Counted from the stretch's first letter, positions 31,583 to 43,939 are shown. The stretch is DNA of 64,000 bases from Ampelocalamus luodianensis (GCA_036346255.1 CM070623.1:4816407-4880406), one strand, 5' to 3'. The notes: a model not told the origin generated them from the letters alone. Made by a program: numbers and translations.

Positions 31583-34500
31583 ATATGATTCAAGACAAGT
31601 CAAAAGTGAGTGTTAAAAATCATGGTCTAGGATTTAATTTTGTTGATCATGCCAAGAATAATCCTTCTACAGTTGTTAAGCTTCTTGAACCTAGAAAATT
31701 TGAAGCAAAATCAGAACCAAAACAAACTGTGTTTAAATCTGCTGGTTTTGTGCAAAGATCTTCTACTAATGGTGTAGGTGCTAGCTCATCATCTCAAAAG
31801 AATTCTAATTATGTTAAATTTCATTGCACCTATTGTGGTAGAGATGGGCACTTGCATGAATATTGCTTTAGGCATGCTAAGAAAGAGAAAAAGGAAAGAT
31901 TGAATACCTTAAGACAAAAACGTGTATCCTCTTTTGTTGTTCCTAGAGTAAATGCAAAAGCTAGGTTTGTAGATAACTTTTATGATGATTTTCAATCTGT
32001 TTCACGTGCTGGTTTGGGTTATAATTCAAATAATGTTTATTCAGCATTGCCTGCATTTCAAAGGGCAATTAGACAGACTTCTTTTTGGCGTTCTGATCAC
32101 TCACGCACACATGTTTCTGGTTCTAGTGTTGTTGCTCCTGTTCGTCATGTATCTCAGTACTGACTACCTAAATCTTTATTTTCTAACCCTAGTACTAAGA
32201 TACCGACGATTGTTCATGCTTTGTAGACTCGTCGTAAGCGGAAGGAGAACATATGGTTCATTGACTCCGGTTGCTCTCGACACATGACCGGAGACTCACG
32301 ATGCTTCTCCTCCCTCACACATGCCACCGGTGATGAGATGATCACTTTTGGGGACAATGCTCAAGGACGAGTTCTTGCAAAAGGTACTGTACGCGTCAAC
32401 GATAAGTTCATTTTAAAATATGTTGCTCTTGTCAGTAAGTTGAGCTATAATCTGCTTTCAGTTTCACAATTGATAGACGACAATCTTGAGGTGAGCTTTA
32501 AAAGTCATTCTTGCTGCATTTTAGATTCATATGGTGATCTAGTGTGCAAAATTACTCGAGTTGGTCGTCTGTTTAAGGGCGATTTTTCATATTCCTCATC
32601 ATCTGATCTTAGGTGCCTTGTCTCATCTTCTTCTAAATTTCTTTTTCACTGGCACCAGAGATTAGGTCATATTGGTTTTGATCATCTCACTCGTATCAGT
32701 AATATGAATCTTGTTAGAGGAATACCTGGTCTTAAAATTGAAAAATCAATGGATTTTGTTTGCACTCCGTGTCGTCATGGTAAGATGGTCTCTGCATCAC
32801 ATCCTCCACTCTCACGTGTAATGACTGTTGCACCTGGACAACTATTGCATATGGATACTGTAGGAACTACTAGAGTTCAGTCAATTGGAGGTAAATGGTA
32901 TGTTCTTGTTATTGTTGATGATTATTCTAGATACTCTTGGGTCTTTCCCATGGCATCTAAGAACGAAGCTTTTGGTCACTTTAGAGAGCTTGCTCTTAGA
33001 CTTGCCACTGAACTCCCAGGAGCACTTAGAGCAATTAGAAGTGATAATGGAACATAATTCAAGAACACTTTATTTGCTTCTTTTTGTACTGAAAAAGGTT
33101 TAGATCATCAATTCTCTTCAACTCGTGTGCCTCAACAGAATGGTGTTGTAGAACGAAAAAACAGAACTTTGGTTGAGATGGCTAGAACAATGTGAAATGA
33201 ACATGCTACTCCTAGGAAGTTTTGGGCTGAAGCTATTTCTACTGCTTGCTATATTTCTAATAGAGTATTTTTGCGAGCTAAATTGCATAAGACTTCCTAT
33301 GAACTTCGTTTTGGTCATTCTCCTAATATTTCTTATTTGAGGGTGTTTGGATGTCAATGTTTCATTCTTAAACATGGAAATCTTGATAAGTTTGAATCTA
33401 GATCCTCAGATGGTATTTTTCTTGGATATGCAGCACATACTCGAGGTTATCGTGTATTCAACTTAGAAACTAACAAAATTGCAGAGACCTGCGAGGTCAC
33501 TTTTGATGAAGCTAGTCCTGGTATTAGATCCGACAATGCAGATATACAGGTAAATGATACACCCGAAGACATCTTCTATGACTCTACGACGATGAAAGGA
33601 TAACCCCGATTCACACTACGACACACATATCTACACCGATGGAGTCTACACCTAGTGGCTCTGCTCCTATCTCCAATGAGGTAGAGGCCATTACTACTAC
33701 ACCTTTGTCACCAATGACCCCATAGGCTCCTCTGCATATTCAACGACGTCATCCTCCTGAACAAATGATTGGTGAGTTAGATAAGAGAGTACTTCGCAAC
33801 AGGTATAACTCCGATGCCTCGTATGCTCATGCTTCTTTTGTTTCCTCTTTTGAACCTCAAAATGTAAGTCACGCTTTATCTGATGAGTCTTGGATTAATG
33901 CCATGCATGAAGAATTAGAAAATTTTGAGCGTAATAAAGTCTGGACTTTAGTTTCACCTCCTCATGGCCATAATATTATTGGAACTAAATGGATTTTTAA
34001 GAATAAACAAAGTGAGGATGGTTTTGTTGTTCGAAATAAGGCTAGACTTGTGGCTCAGGGTTTTACCAAGGTAGAAGGTCTTGATTTTGGTGAAACTTTT
34101 GCTCCTGTTGCTCGATTAGAAGCCATTAGAATCCTTTTAGCATTTGCTGCATCTAAGGGTTTTAGGTTGTATCAAATGGATGTTAAGAGCGCTTTTCTTA
34201 ATGGCTATATTGAGGAAGAAGTTTATGTAAGACAACCGCCTGGTTTTGAAAATCCCAAATTTCCTGATCATGTCTATAAACTGTTCAAAGCTTTATATGG
34301 TTTAAAACAAGCACCGAGAGCGTGGTATGATAGGCTTAAATCATATTTGCTTAAAAATGACTTTCAAATGGGCAAGGTAGATAAAACGTTGTTTACTCTC
34401 AAGTATGGCAATGATCTTTTACTCGTTCAGATTTATGTGGATGATATCATTTTTGGTGGTTCCTCTCATGCTCTTGTTTCCAAGTTTTCAGATACTATGA

Positions 34501-34932
34501 GCAGAGAATTTGAGATGAGCATGATGGGAGAACTCACGTTCTTCCTAGGCTTTCAGATCAAACAATCAAAGCTGGGTATTTTTGTTCATCAAACCAAGTA
34601 CACCAAGGATCTACTTCGTTGTTTCGACATGGGGACAAGCAAACCAGTCTCCACACCAATGGGATCCACTGCAGTGTTAGACCCTGATGAGGATGGAGAG
34701 CCTGTTGATCAAAAAGAATACAGAAGCATGATTGGTTCACTTTTGTATCTCACTGCTTCAAGGCCAGACATTCACTTTGCTGTATGTCTGTGTGCTCGCT
34801 TTCAAGCTTCCCCACGTGCTTCACATCGTCAGGCAGTTAAGTGAATTTTCAGGTATCTTCAGTCAACTTTAGAATTTGGTTTATGGTACTCTTCTTCATC
34901 ATGTCTTACCCTTAGAGCTTATTCAGATGAAC
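31579..34932 (+). pseudogene. copia pol: second zinc knuckle, protease, integrase, reverse transcriptase (broken)
   Basis: In order: a second CCHC knuckle CTYCGRDGHLHEYC at about 31827-31868; protease site IDSGCSRHMTG at about 32260; the integrase zinc motif HWHQRLGHIGFDH with CTPCRHGKM; integrase core acids in LLHMDTVG and IRSDNGT, directly followed by a TAA at 33055; the third-acid region NGVVERKNRTLVEM, then TGA at 33195; reverse transcriptase 33765-34844 with KARLVAQGFTK and YVDD (IYVDDIIFGG). A stop at 34842 and the junction at 34932 end it inside RNase H. At least four stops break the frame, so no working enzyme can be made. Confidence 0.9.
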
Positions 34933-35665
34933 GATTTAATTTTTATTGCTACTATTCTTGATCCTAGATACAAGCTTCTTTTTTTTTGTATTTTATGAAG
35001 ATATGACTTCAGTTCTTGATCACTCACTAATGTTACTTTGTTTTTGTTTTAATGTTAATGCAAGGACCAAGCAATCTGGTTTTTCCAGTGGCAAATTAAC
35101 TAGACATTTGGCCAGATTAAAGGTGGTAAGATATGGGTGTATGTACAAAAGACACTCTTATATCTTTTTGGAGAATACAAGAATGAGTACTCTCAAGTTG
35201 GAAGCCAAGGTGCTAAACATTGTAGTGGTACTGAGCAATCAAGTAGTGCTACTGAGCAATCAACTAGTGCATCTACAAATTTTATGAGGTCTTTATATAA
35301 CAAGAAAATGGAAGTTACTAGTGGAGGTGGTGGTAAATCTTAATTAGAGAAGTATATTGCTAAAGATGCAGAAGATGATGTTAAAGATTTTGGCATTCTC
35401 TCTTGGTTAAAATGCAACTCATCTCATTTTCCTATCCTTTCATAGATGGCTCATGATATATTAGCAATCCCCATATCAACTGTTGCTTCTAAATAAACTT
35501 TTAGTACTAGTGGCGTGTTCTCGATGATTTTAGAAGCTCATTTACTCCGTTAACAATCCAATGTTTGATATGTGCACAAGATTGGTTGCGTCGTTCAAAG
35601 TGCATCAACATTAAAGCCAATCTAAAGGATTTGACTAAATTTGAAGAAGGTGCTGTAATCGAGAT
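34933..35665 (+). pseudogene. hAT transposase fragment, C-terminal part
   Basis: Begins in LIFIATILDPRYKLLFF, the conserved motif that follows the fragment at 28610-28895. 35341-35600 reads through DVKDFGILSWLKCNSSHFPI and ILAIPISTVASK, the C-terminal hAT dimerisation domain, with stops in place of conserved codons. Together the two parts make one transposase interrupted by the copia element. Confidence 0.85.
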
Positions 35666-35920
35666 ATAGTATTTCTATGAGTGATGCGAACTGATTCAAC
35701 TTATTATATTCTTTTTATGTCATGTAGGTATTGAAATGGAATGCCAAGTTGATGATGCTATTCCAACAGCAAGTGTCTTCTCCTCGGATCATAGTATTTC
35801 TATCTGAGTGATGCAAACTGTTTCAACTTATTATATTCTTTTTTGTGTCATGTATGTATTGAAATGGAATGCCAAGTTGATGATGCTATTCCAACAGCAA
35901 GTGTCTTCTCCTCGGATTGA
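35664..35920. repeat. tandem duplication of about 130 bp in the hAT 3' region
   Basis: The unit running from atagtatttctat through gtcttctcctcggat occurs at about 35667-35790 and about 35791-35919. The copies share tattgaaatggaatgccaag and gatgctattccaacagcaag and differ by few bases, so the duplication is young relative to the transposase relic. Confidence 0.85.
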
Positions 35921-36409
35921 GCTTAATGCTTGAAGAATGAAGATGTGGTTTTTGTTATTGTTTGGAAATTGGAATGTTGTCAAATAGCTAGGCATCAAGT
36001 AATCTTTTGTTACCGTTTATTTGCTATTTGGACTGTTGGACCTTGAGCATTTCAACTAGAAATATTGTATGGAGTAAGGAGTATGAATTATGTTGGAACT
36101 TTTAATGTTGGATTGTTTCCTTCATTTGATGGACTTTGAATTGTTGAATCTGTTGGTTGCCGTCTTGATTGTTTGCTTCACCTTCAAGCCTTCTGTAATT
36201 GTATTATTGCAAGCATTAAGCTGATGCCTGCTGCCGCTAGTGGCCGTTTGCCGGGGGGGCTGGGCTGTGATGGTGCAGCCATGCAGTGCGGGTGCAACCG
36301 TTCAGTGCAGTAGCTATTTGGATCGAGTACGTAGACAATGACCGTCAAAGTGTCAAGTGTAGAAATTTGTGACTTTAAGTTGCGGACTCGCTATATCGTT
36401 TGTAATTTG
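35921..36409. other. non-coding 3' part of the hAT region
   Basis: No ORF of note. Contains a G-rich patch (gccgggggggctgggctgtg near 36250). Probably the 3' non-coding part of the hAT element, which may end at about 36557 in gaacagcccta. Confidence 0.4.
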
Positions 36410-36690
36410 TGTCAGCTTCGGTATACCGTATTGAAATAAATTGAGATTTACCGATACAAAACTGTATTATAAAAAATACCGTATTTACCAAACTAACAAT
36501 TTCATATTTACCATATATACCGAACCGTATTTACGGAAACTACTGAATGAACAGCCCTAGTGAGGCATCAAACCCTATCCATGCTTTGGTATCTTGTGCT
36601 GTACTGCTTAGAATAATTAAAAATTAATTTGGCAGGACGATGCTTTGGTATATATTGTTCAATACGCGATGCGATGCTTTTCGATATCCA
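36410..36690 (+). repeat. repeat unit shared with the foldback at 40360-40890
   Basis: Shares tatttaccaaactaacaat, gaacarccctagtgaggcat, catgctttggtatctt and gctttggtatatattgttca with 40440-40670 in the same order. It also carries the repeated taccgtat-type motif (atttaccgatac, accatatataccgaaccg). The ccctag boundary looks like a hAT-type terminus, but no target duplication could be fixed. Confidence 0.75.
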
Positions 36691-38263
36691 CACACCATTG
36701 ACAAGTCTACGAAATAGGAATCCGGATATGTTCATCGATGTACGAAGAATTTGCGAGTTTGACTTGACTCCGGCCGGCTATGCATTTGTAGAATCTATAC
36801 CTGTAGTTTGCTTATGTAGACGTGACAATATGAAATTTTCTGGAATATGAATATGAGACTTGCTCTTCTAGTGTAGTGACCCGCATGGACATGCGTGTAA
36901 GGAATTCTTATAACGGAGAAATGTGTAAATCGACAACTCTAGATTTTATTTTTATTTTATCATGACAAATGAGCTTGCTTAATTACATGTAAGTCTTCAT
37001 ACTATGTAGCTGGCTGATGTGTCATGATTTAAATGAGAAATTTGTGAGAAATCGACAGAAAAATGGCACGCGGGGGTAATTAGACACCCAAATAACTTGT
37101 AAGGGTATTAATAAGCTAAAATGTCTTACATGGGGTAAGTCACAAACGCAATCACTTTTATTCACAAATTGCTTATAATTAATTACAATCACTTGAGGTA
37201 GGCATTCTGCTTCTCCAGCCATCGAGTCATCCCTTCTTGTTCCTTTTTCTGTCTCTAGGTTCTTGCTAATTAAGTGGGACCATGGAGAGGGGTTCTACGC
37301 TATTTAGTTAGAAGGGGTCTGATATCAAGATTTGTAAAGTCATTTTTTATTTGTTTTTGTTAATTTTCAGTCATTTGAAATTTCTTATCTCCCAATCACC
37401 TAAAATTTCACAGTATTAAACCTAAAATTCCACAGTATTAAACCTAAAATTGCAGTGCTAAGAAATGTGCAATATTAGCAAAGCTTTACTGTAATTTTTA
37501 ATTCTATTTATAGATTTTTTGTCTAAATATTTCTTTCTTTCGTATTTTATAGGCATTCACCAAACAATTTTTTTTTGTCTAGGTTAGAATAATTCTTTGT
37601 TTTGGTTAGAGTTGTTAGATCTTAATCCAAGAAAAGTGACTGAAATTTATCAAGCTTTCATCACTTCATTAGTAGACAGCCCTTTACCGGCTTTTGCTAA
37701 TTTGAGGATTTCTTTGGTTTCATATGTTAGGATTCCCTTCCTATGATTTTACATATATGGTGAATTGGTGATTAGACAGTGTAACAACATAATTCTGGGG
37801 TTGATTTAAGGAAAAAAAACATTTTTCTGGGGTTTTGCAACGACAAACCAGCCCATCGAATTGCAAAACAGTATCTTATAGGCTTATCTTGTGAGTTGCA
37901 GAAATTATATGCCAGCCAATATATAGCTTTTGTAGAACTATATACATATAGCCTTTTTTGGAGAACCTCAAGATATGCTTTGCAAGTGGATTCAGAAAAA
38001 TTCGAACATATCGTTTGATTGACTGCATGCTAAGCATGGAATAATTTTGCTGTTACGTGGACCCGACCAATGAGTTCATAAAGGTGACCTCACCACTTAC
38101 GTGGTTACCTTAACCAGGGCCAGTTTTGCGTAGCCGTGATATATTGTGTCACTGAATCTAGTTAATTAGTCAAAAGTTTACGGATTGCAGAAAAATATTT
38201 CTGATTATGACTCTAAAAGAAGAGTAAGTAGGTTATAAATCCGTTGCTATGTCTGAAAGTAGT
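36691..38263. other. intergenic, no gene recognised
   Basis: AT-rich. One short direct repeat (tccacagtattaaacctaaaat twice near 37405-37450). No ORF that I can support as a gene. Confidence 0.5.
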
Positions 38264-38527
38264 ACTCTGGTACGTTCATAGACACACGAACGTTTAACAA
38301 AACGTACCATCAAACTTCCTAAATTTTAACACTAACATATAAAAAATTATTTGTATTGATTATATGAAAATAATATCGTTAGATTAGTCATGAAAAATAT
38401 ACTTTCATAATATAATATTTTATATTATTTTATGAACATATTCATATAAAAAGTAATGGTCAAAATTGTATATTGAAAACCGTATCGATATCCGAAACGT
38501 CATATATTCTTGAACGGATGGAGTTAT
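38264..38527. mobile_element. degraded Stowaway-like MITE
   Basis: AT-rich stretch ending gaacggatggagttata, a degraded form of the Stowaway terminus. The interior (gattagtcatgaaaaatata, agtaatggtcaaaattgtat) closely resembles the interior of the MITE at 8102-8369. The left end is poorly preserved. Confidence 0.5.
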
Positions 38528-38703
38528 ACACAACAGAATATTATAAGCCCTCTATAGTGCGAAACTAAGCCTTGGCCCCTAAAGGCTGCTTTCCGTTGTC
38601 TATTTAACCGATGGATTTCATAGAGGAAAGCAAGCAAGCAAGCAGCAGGCCGGCAGGCACAAGCCGAGGACAAGGCTTTGCTCTCACAAGGAGAATCAGA
38701 GAA

Positions 38704-39214
38704 ATGGTAGGGAGAAATTTAATTGCCGTGTTCTTCTTTGATTAAGTTATTGATGCATGAACTTTGTGCTCTCCTGGGATGCACAATTCCATGGGTTTGT
38801 GTTTGATTCGTGCTGTTGTTGCTTCAGGTCTAGTAAGTACCAGAGCTTTTCGTGAATATGTCATGATTAGTTTCTAAAACAAAACATGTTATATCTCTCT
38901 CTCTTTCTTAAAAAAAAACGGAGAGTAGAAGATTTTGCCTAAACTGATCGATCAGTCCCACGAAAATTTGCATGTTGCAGGCACACCGTGCTATAGATCG
39001 ATGTCCGTCTCGTAATCTAGGGAACGCGGAGCAGGATGCTGAGATTGAGGCTCTAAAGAAGAAGATACAAGCATTGGAGGCGTATGGCAAGGACTACAAG
39101 GAAAAGTACTTGGTCGAGAAGACAAACCGCCAACAGCTCGAGAAGGAATTGGGTTCCTGTAGCTGTGGAATTCGTAGCGCGCTGCTAAGTACGACTACTC
39201 CCCCTGTTTCATAA
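38704..39214 (+). CDS. candidate small coiled-coil protein gene (two exons)
   Basis: Proposed exons: ...38706 (ending with the ATG at 38704-38706, donor gtaggg) and 38981-39214 (acceptor gttgcag). The product is 78 residues starting MAHRAIDRCPSRNLGN, with a charged helix AEIEALKKKIQALEAYGKDY onward that has coiled-coil heptads (about residues 18-60), then a Cys-Ser-Cys and a short tail. Upstream are a tatttaa box (about 38600) and a leader with caag repeats, fitting a promoter. Alternatively translation starts at ATG 38972 in an unspliced message (80 residues). The last few codons and the TAA lie in a tiny inverted-repeat insertion (39196-39246), so the original C-terminus is probably lost. 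I do not recognise the family. Confidence 0.4.
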
Positions 39215-39246
39215 TATAATGCCTCGATTCGTAATGAAAGGGAGTA
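39196..39246. mobile_element. 51-bp Stowaway-like remnant
   Basis: Starts TACTCCCCCTGTTTCATAAT and ends GAAAGGGAGTA, matching inverted termini of the Stowaway consensus type. Supplies the stop codon of the candidate gene at 38704-39214. Confidence 0.6.
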
Positions 39247-39329
39247 AGAGATGGATCGTCGGGGAGTCGAGTTAGCTAGGGTTCCCATGTAAAGTTACAC
39301 CACAGTTTATACACGAGCTACAATAAAGC

Positions 39330-40335
39330 TGTGCTGATGTAACGCCCTAGCCAAAGCCCAGAATATTATCTATATATTTTCACTCTTAATTTAAACCACT
39401 TTTTTACTTATAATTTCAGCAAGCAATGCTTGGAATAGAATCCTCACATTTCAACAATTATAACAATATAAATACATAAATGGTTAGCTTTCACACAGCT
39501 TGAAACCTCGCGCCTAAGAATGCTCGGGGCCACACGTCCAAGAATGTTGCGAACCATGCGTGCGGGAACATTGATTAGCAACAAAAGTAAATAAACAAAC
39601 CATAATTAAATCAATCAAGTTCTCATCATGAAGCTAGTGAAAACATTGTCTATTAATTAACTCTAGATGAAAGTGCCAAGTCTCTAGATTTAATGATAGC
39701 AACTAAATAGTTTAATTGTGTGATTGATAGCATGTCATGCGTATATGCTACCCTATCATATGCATGCCTTCATTGATCACCTAAAAATAATAACAAAGTA
39801 AGGGTGAGTCTAAGACATAGCTAGTACATAATAGAATAATAAACATACAATTTAGCATCCAAGTAGATCATTATCATCATCATTCATGTTTTCCATCGTC
39901 GTCATCATTCATGTTTTCCATTGTCATCACCTCATTGTTTCATTAATATAGTGCTTGGTTACACTACATGTCCATATACATATCTCATAGCTTTTACCAG
40001 TATAGCGCATTGATCACCCGTTGATGAATCACTCTTGCCCATCCTCTTTCATACAAGGTCTATTCCCCACTCCCGTGGAGTCCCTACCGAAGTAAGTCTT
40101 TCTCTAGAACGCTCCAAATTAGTCATATAACTTTCTCACCGACCGCACCGGACTAGTCATATCATCATCATCATGTCATTGTAATAAGCATGAATAAAAC
40201 ATAAATATATCATAGCAAATTAATTATAAAGACAATTGGTAAACAAATTGATGTCTACCGCTCTACCATGCACTTGCCTTTTAGCCACAGAAACTGAGAT
40301 GATGCAAAGGTGGCACCAAACTCGAAGCAACACTC
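39330..40335. other. LTR-like repetitive sequence, family unassigned
   Basis: Begins after ctgatgtaacgccctagcca and holds AT-rich, non-coding sequence with a small direct repeat (catcattcatgttttccat twice near 39880-39925). The style resembles the long LTR blocks at 41343-43920 and 48.2-51 kb, but no paired copy or terminus could be fixed. It is cut by the foldback at 40336 onward. Confidence 0.4.
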
Positions 40336-40910
40336 CCTACTGTATTTTCAAAGGACGCTATGTTGTTTGCAATTCACGTCAATTTTGGTAACTATGATAT
40401 TTACCGATATCGTATCGAAATAAATTGGGATTTACCGATACCGAACTGTATTTTCAAAAATATTGTATTTACCAAACTAACAATATCGTATTTACCATAT
40501 GTACTGAATCGTATTTACCGAATCTACCGAATGAACAACCCTAGTGAGGCATCAAACCCTATGCATGCTTTGGTATCTTATGCTCCACTATTTGGATATC
40601 TAAAAGCATAATTAAAAATTAATTTGGTAGGACTATGCTTTGGTATATATTGTTCAATATGCAATGCTTTTAGATATCCAAACAGTAGAGCATAAGATAC
40701 CAAAGCATGCATAGGGTTTGATGCCTCACTAGGGTTGTTCATTCGGTAGTTTCGATAAATATGGTATTATTAGTTCGGTAAATATGATATTTTTGAAAAT
40801 ACAGTTTGGTATCGGTAAATCCTAATTTATTTTGGTACAATATTGATAAATATCATATTTACAAAAGTTGACGCAAATTGCAAACGACATAGCCACCTTT
40901 GAAAATACAG
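40336..40910. repeat. foldback (inverted-repeat) element
   Basis: The left half is mirrored by the right half: caaaccctatgcatgctttg (40554) against caaagcatgcatagggtttg (about 40702), gaacaaccctagtgaggcat against atgcctcactagggttgttc, and tttcaaaggacgctatgttg near 40349 against cgacatagccacctttgaaa near 40885. Total about 560 bp with an asymmetric centre. A one-sided relative lies at 36410-36690. Confidence 0.85.
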
Positions 40911-41342
40911 TAGTGAGTGTTGCTTTGAGTTTGGTGCTGTCTTTGCATATGACGAGGATTGTTGTCTAGTCAATTATCCGGGTATACCTTTATTACAAAT
41001 AATCTAGATCCTTTACTAGGCCTAAATTAGCTTGTTGGGCCCAAGATCAATCAAGCAGTCAGGAGGTGGGCCCGAGAGTCTTTCCTTAGACCACCATCGG
41101 ACCTCTTCTGGAGATCCTCTTGGATCTCTCTGGAGATTTCTTTTGATCACTCCAAGAACTCTTATCCCAAGACCACTCTAGGACCTCTTTCCCACATAAG
41201 AAGTCCTCAAAGGTAGTTGCCCACATACGGCTAAACGACAATCCACGTGGAGAAAAGGCATTGGCAATTTCATCCGAGACGCAACAATTGGTACAAAAGG
41301 ACATGACTGATGACACGAAGGGACGTGATTGATGGCGCGAAT
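40911..41342. other. intergenic, no feature recognised
   Basis: Contains a short run of related phrases around ggacctcttctggagatcct (41099-41190), suggesting a degenerate local repeat. The minus-strand ORF at 41086-41367 has no recognisable motif. Confidence 0.4.
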
Positions 41343-43930
41343 GTTGGGACCCAAAATTACAATTCAAGAACCCTTTGTGTATTCTGAACTAGTTCCAGAT
41401 CAGTAGCTAGCTCACACAGGAAATAGTGATGAAATATCATAATTTATTTGATTTAACTAAAAGATCTCAAAATAACAAATAGTAATAATAACTGGACCTT
41501 ATGGTCATTGTTTACTTAACTTGCCACATATGACTAAAGAAGCAAATAAACTTTTGCAACGGAACGGGAAAACTTGGAAAGACCAATCAACATGCCCATA
41601 GGCAATCAAGTGGAGAATGCATCCTAATCCGCAAAGCCTTTATGGAACTCTTGAGCGAAGAACTCTTGAGCAGCTTGGTATTCTTCAACTGAATAGCAAA
41701 AATTGAAGCCGTGAGCACATAAAGTACTCAACAAGTCCTAGGAAAATATGCACATAGTATTTATGCAAGGCTTGAACAAGGTTAGCTGTATGGTTCTTTT
41801 GCATAAAGCAACATTAACGATAATTACAATAGATAGATTGAAATACATAATTGAAAAGAATAATAAATTAATTAACAATTACTTTGAAACAACCAGTGAA
41901 TTCCCCATTCACTTCCCAAGATAGACCACCAAGTGAATTACCCATTCACTGAACAAACATTATAATCATCAAGTGAACTTCTTATTCACACTCCGACTCA
42001 TTTTTATGAAGAAACCCTATCTCTCATGTGAAATCCCAGAACATGTCCATAACCGAGAACGCGACTATTCAAATAGATCAATTAACACTCTGCAGAAGTT
42101 GTACACTTTACCCACAAGATATAACCAGTGTAGCGATCACCAATCATAACAAAACCTTTCAGAAATTTCATCTCGACAATTGACTCTCCCATTGTGCATA
42201 CAGTCAACCCCAACATCACCGTTGGTTCGACGCACACCGTTGGACTTGGAAGCGGTGAACTGATCATCGATGTGACCTTAGAAAAGGTACACACCTCCAC
42301 CTATATACTACCTGAGTAGTCAATGTCAAAACTCCAAATCTTACTAAGTTAGACCCGTCCCATCAGGCATGTGGTTGTACGAAAAACCTAGTTCAATGAC
42401 GCACAAGATTAAGTCCTTGACAAGTTACTCAAGCGAGTCTACCACAAACCCACAATGAGTTAAATCCACACCCTCATTGCACAACCGCTCGCCCGAGCGA
42501 AAATCATTTTATTTAACCAACACCAATGACATATTCTGTCATGGTACACAAATCTTAACAACAGTGGCTAACCACCACGATTACATATTTCATTAAGTCA
42601 AGATTAATAATTATGACACATGTGATAATGAACCGATCGTAACTAAGCTTGAATAAGCATCTGTACGATACCCATGTTGGTGATACGAATATATCCAACT
42701 AAAATTAACCATGCTGGGGTGACAAATGGTTCATGGCATTCAAATATTCAATGGTGGCATAATGACAACAAGTTATAGCTAATCCCAAAATAATTTATAT
42801 AAAGATAGCATGCAATTGATATAAAATAATATACCTTTGAAATCATAGGCTCAATATGACCAAAGGACTACAACTTGCCTTGGAATAGATCTTGATCTTG
42901 GTGCACTCCTCCTTGCTCAAAATTTCCCGAAGTACCAACGTCTACTAGCAAACGAAACAAATAAATAATAAATAAAACAAACTATAAATATTAAATAAAA
43001 ATATCAAGAAAATCGATCTTGAATTTAGATGAATTTAGAAATTTGAATGTGCTCAATCGGAGTTCGGATGAAGGAGAACATGCTTCTAGAAGATTAAACC
43101 CTAAAGAAATAGGAAAAAGGAATTTCTAATTCGAATTTCCCAAATTAATTTTCTACTGAAAATCCAAGTTAATGTGCTAACATGACGTCATTAGTCAATT
43201 CCTAGAATAAAAAGAAAATTCAAAAAATAAGAACAGAGGCTGACATGCGGGTCGAGGTCCATGGACCAGGTCCACGCGGTTGGTTCACGGCCTACGGGTT
43301 CATGGGTTCATAGAATAGCGAAACTGACTAATGGGTCCCACATGACAAAGACTTGGCTCACAATGGACTGGGTTTAATTGAGATTGAAATCGGTTTAGGG
43401 TTCTGTGGTGCCACGCAAGCATCGACGTGTCGGCTATGTGGGTGACACCGAGGTACAAGGGCTGATGTGGCAGCCAGGGTGGCATGCCACCTCACCTTGA
43501 CAGTGATGCTCAGAACCAGAAGGTCTTCGGTGTTTGGCTACTCGCTGGCGACAGCGGAGGGGTGCAATGGGTAGAGGGTGCTTTGGGGATCTCAACGATG
43601 GGCTCACCGGTGCTCGGGGACAACAAGAACAATGATGACGAGATTTAGGCGGAGGCTAGGGCTCGGGCTCGTCGGAATTGGGACTCTCGCAAAGCTTCAG
43701 CGGCATCAAGGTCGCTGCGAGGTAGATCCTGGTCTTGCAAACTCGATGAGGATGAGAATGTCGCTCCAAGTGCACCGACGACGGAGAAGGAGCTCGTCAA
43801 AGTTCACACTGTGATTTGCTTCTTCGGCGGATTCCGACAGCTAGGGCTTTGCTCTGGAGTTAAGGTGGCTGGGTTTGGGATGCGGAGGCCAAGGGGTACC
43901 CCTCTGACGAGGATCTAATAATCATCATTT
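41343..43930 (-). repeat. long LTR-like block, probably a minus-strand solo LTR
   Basis: No coding sequence. It shares an ordered set of anchors with the LTR-like block in the downstream duplication: tgtccataaccgagaacgcg and ctattcaaatagat then ctgcag and gtacactttacccacaagat at 42040-42120, against tgtccataaacgtggacacg and ctattcgaatagat, ctgcagg, and tttacccacatgacttgatt at 57190-58580. It ends in GC-rich sequence as that block does. It is therefore a diverged relative. Exact ends and a target duplication were not found. Confidence 0.5.
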
Positions 43931-43939
43931 AATTATTTA

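Larger units (their letters stand above)
28896..34932 (+). mobile_element. copia LTR retrotransposon, plus strand, 3'-truncated, inserted in the hAT relic
   Basis: Primer site TGGTATCAGAGC at 29752-29763, gag from 29772, then protease, integrase and reverse transcriptase in order on the plus strand. The sequence upstream of the primer site from TGTTAGACC at 28896 is the likely 5' LTR. At about 34932 the RNase H region (RAYSDE) changes directly into hAT transposase coding sequence, with no 3' LTR, so the 3' end has been lost by deletion. Several stops and shifts show the element is dead. The A/T-rich codon usage contrasts sharply with the kinase gene. Confidence 0.85.
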
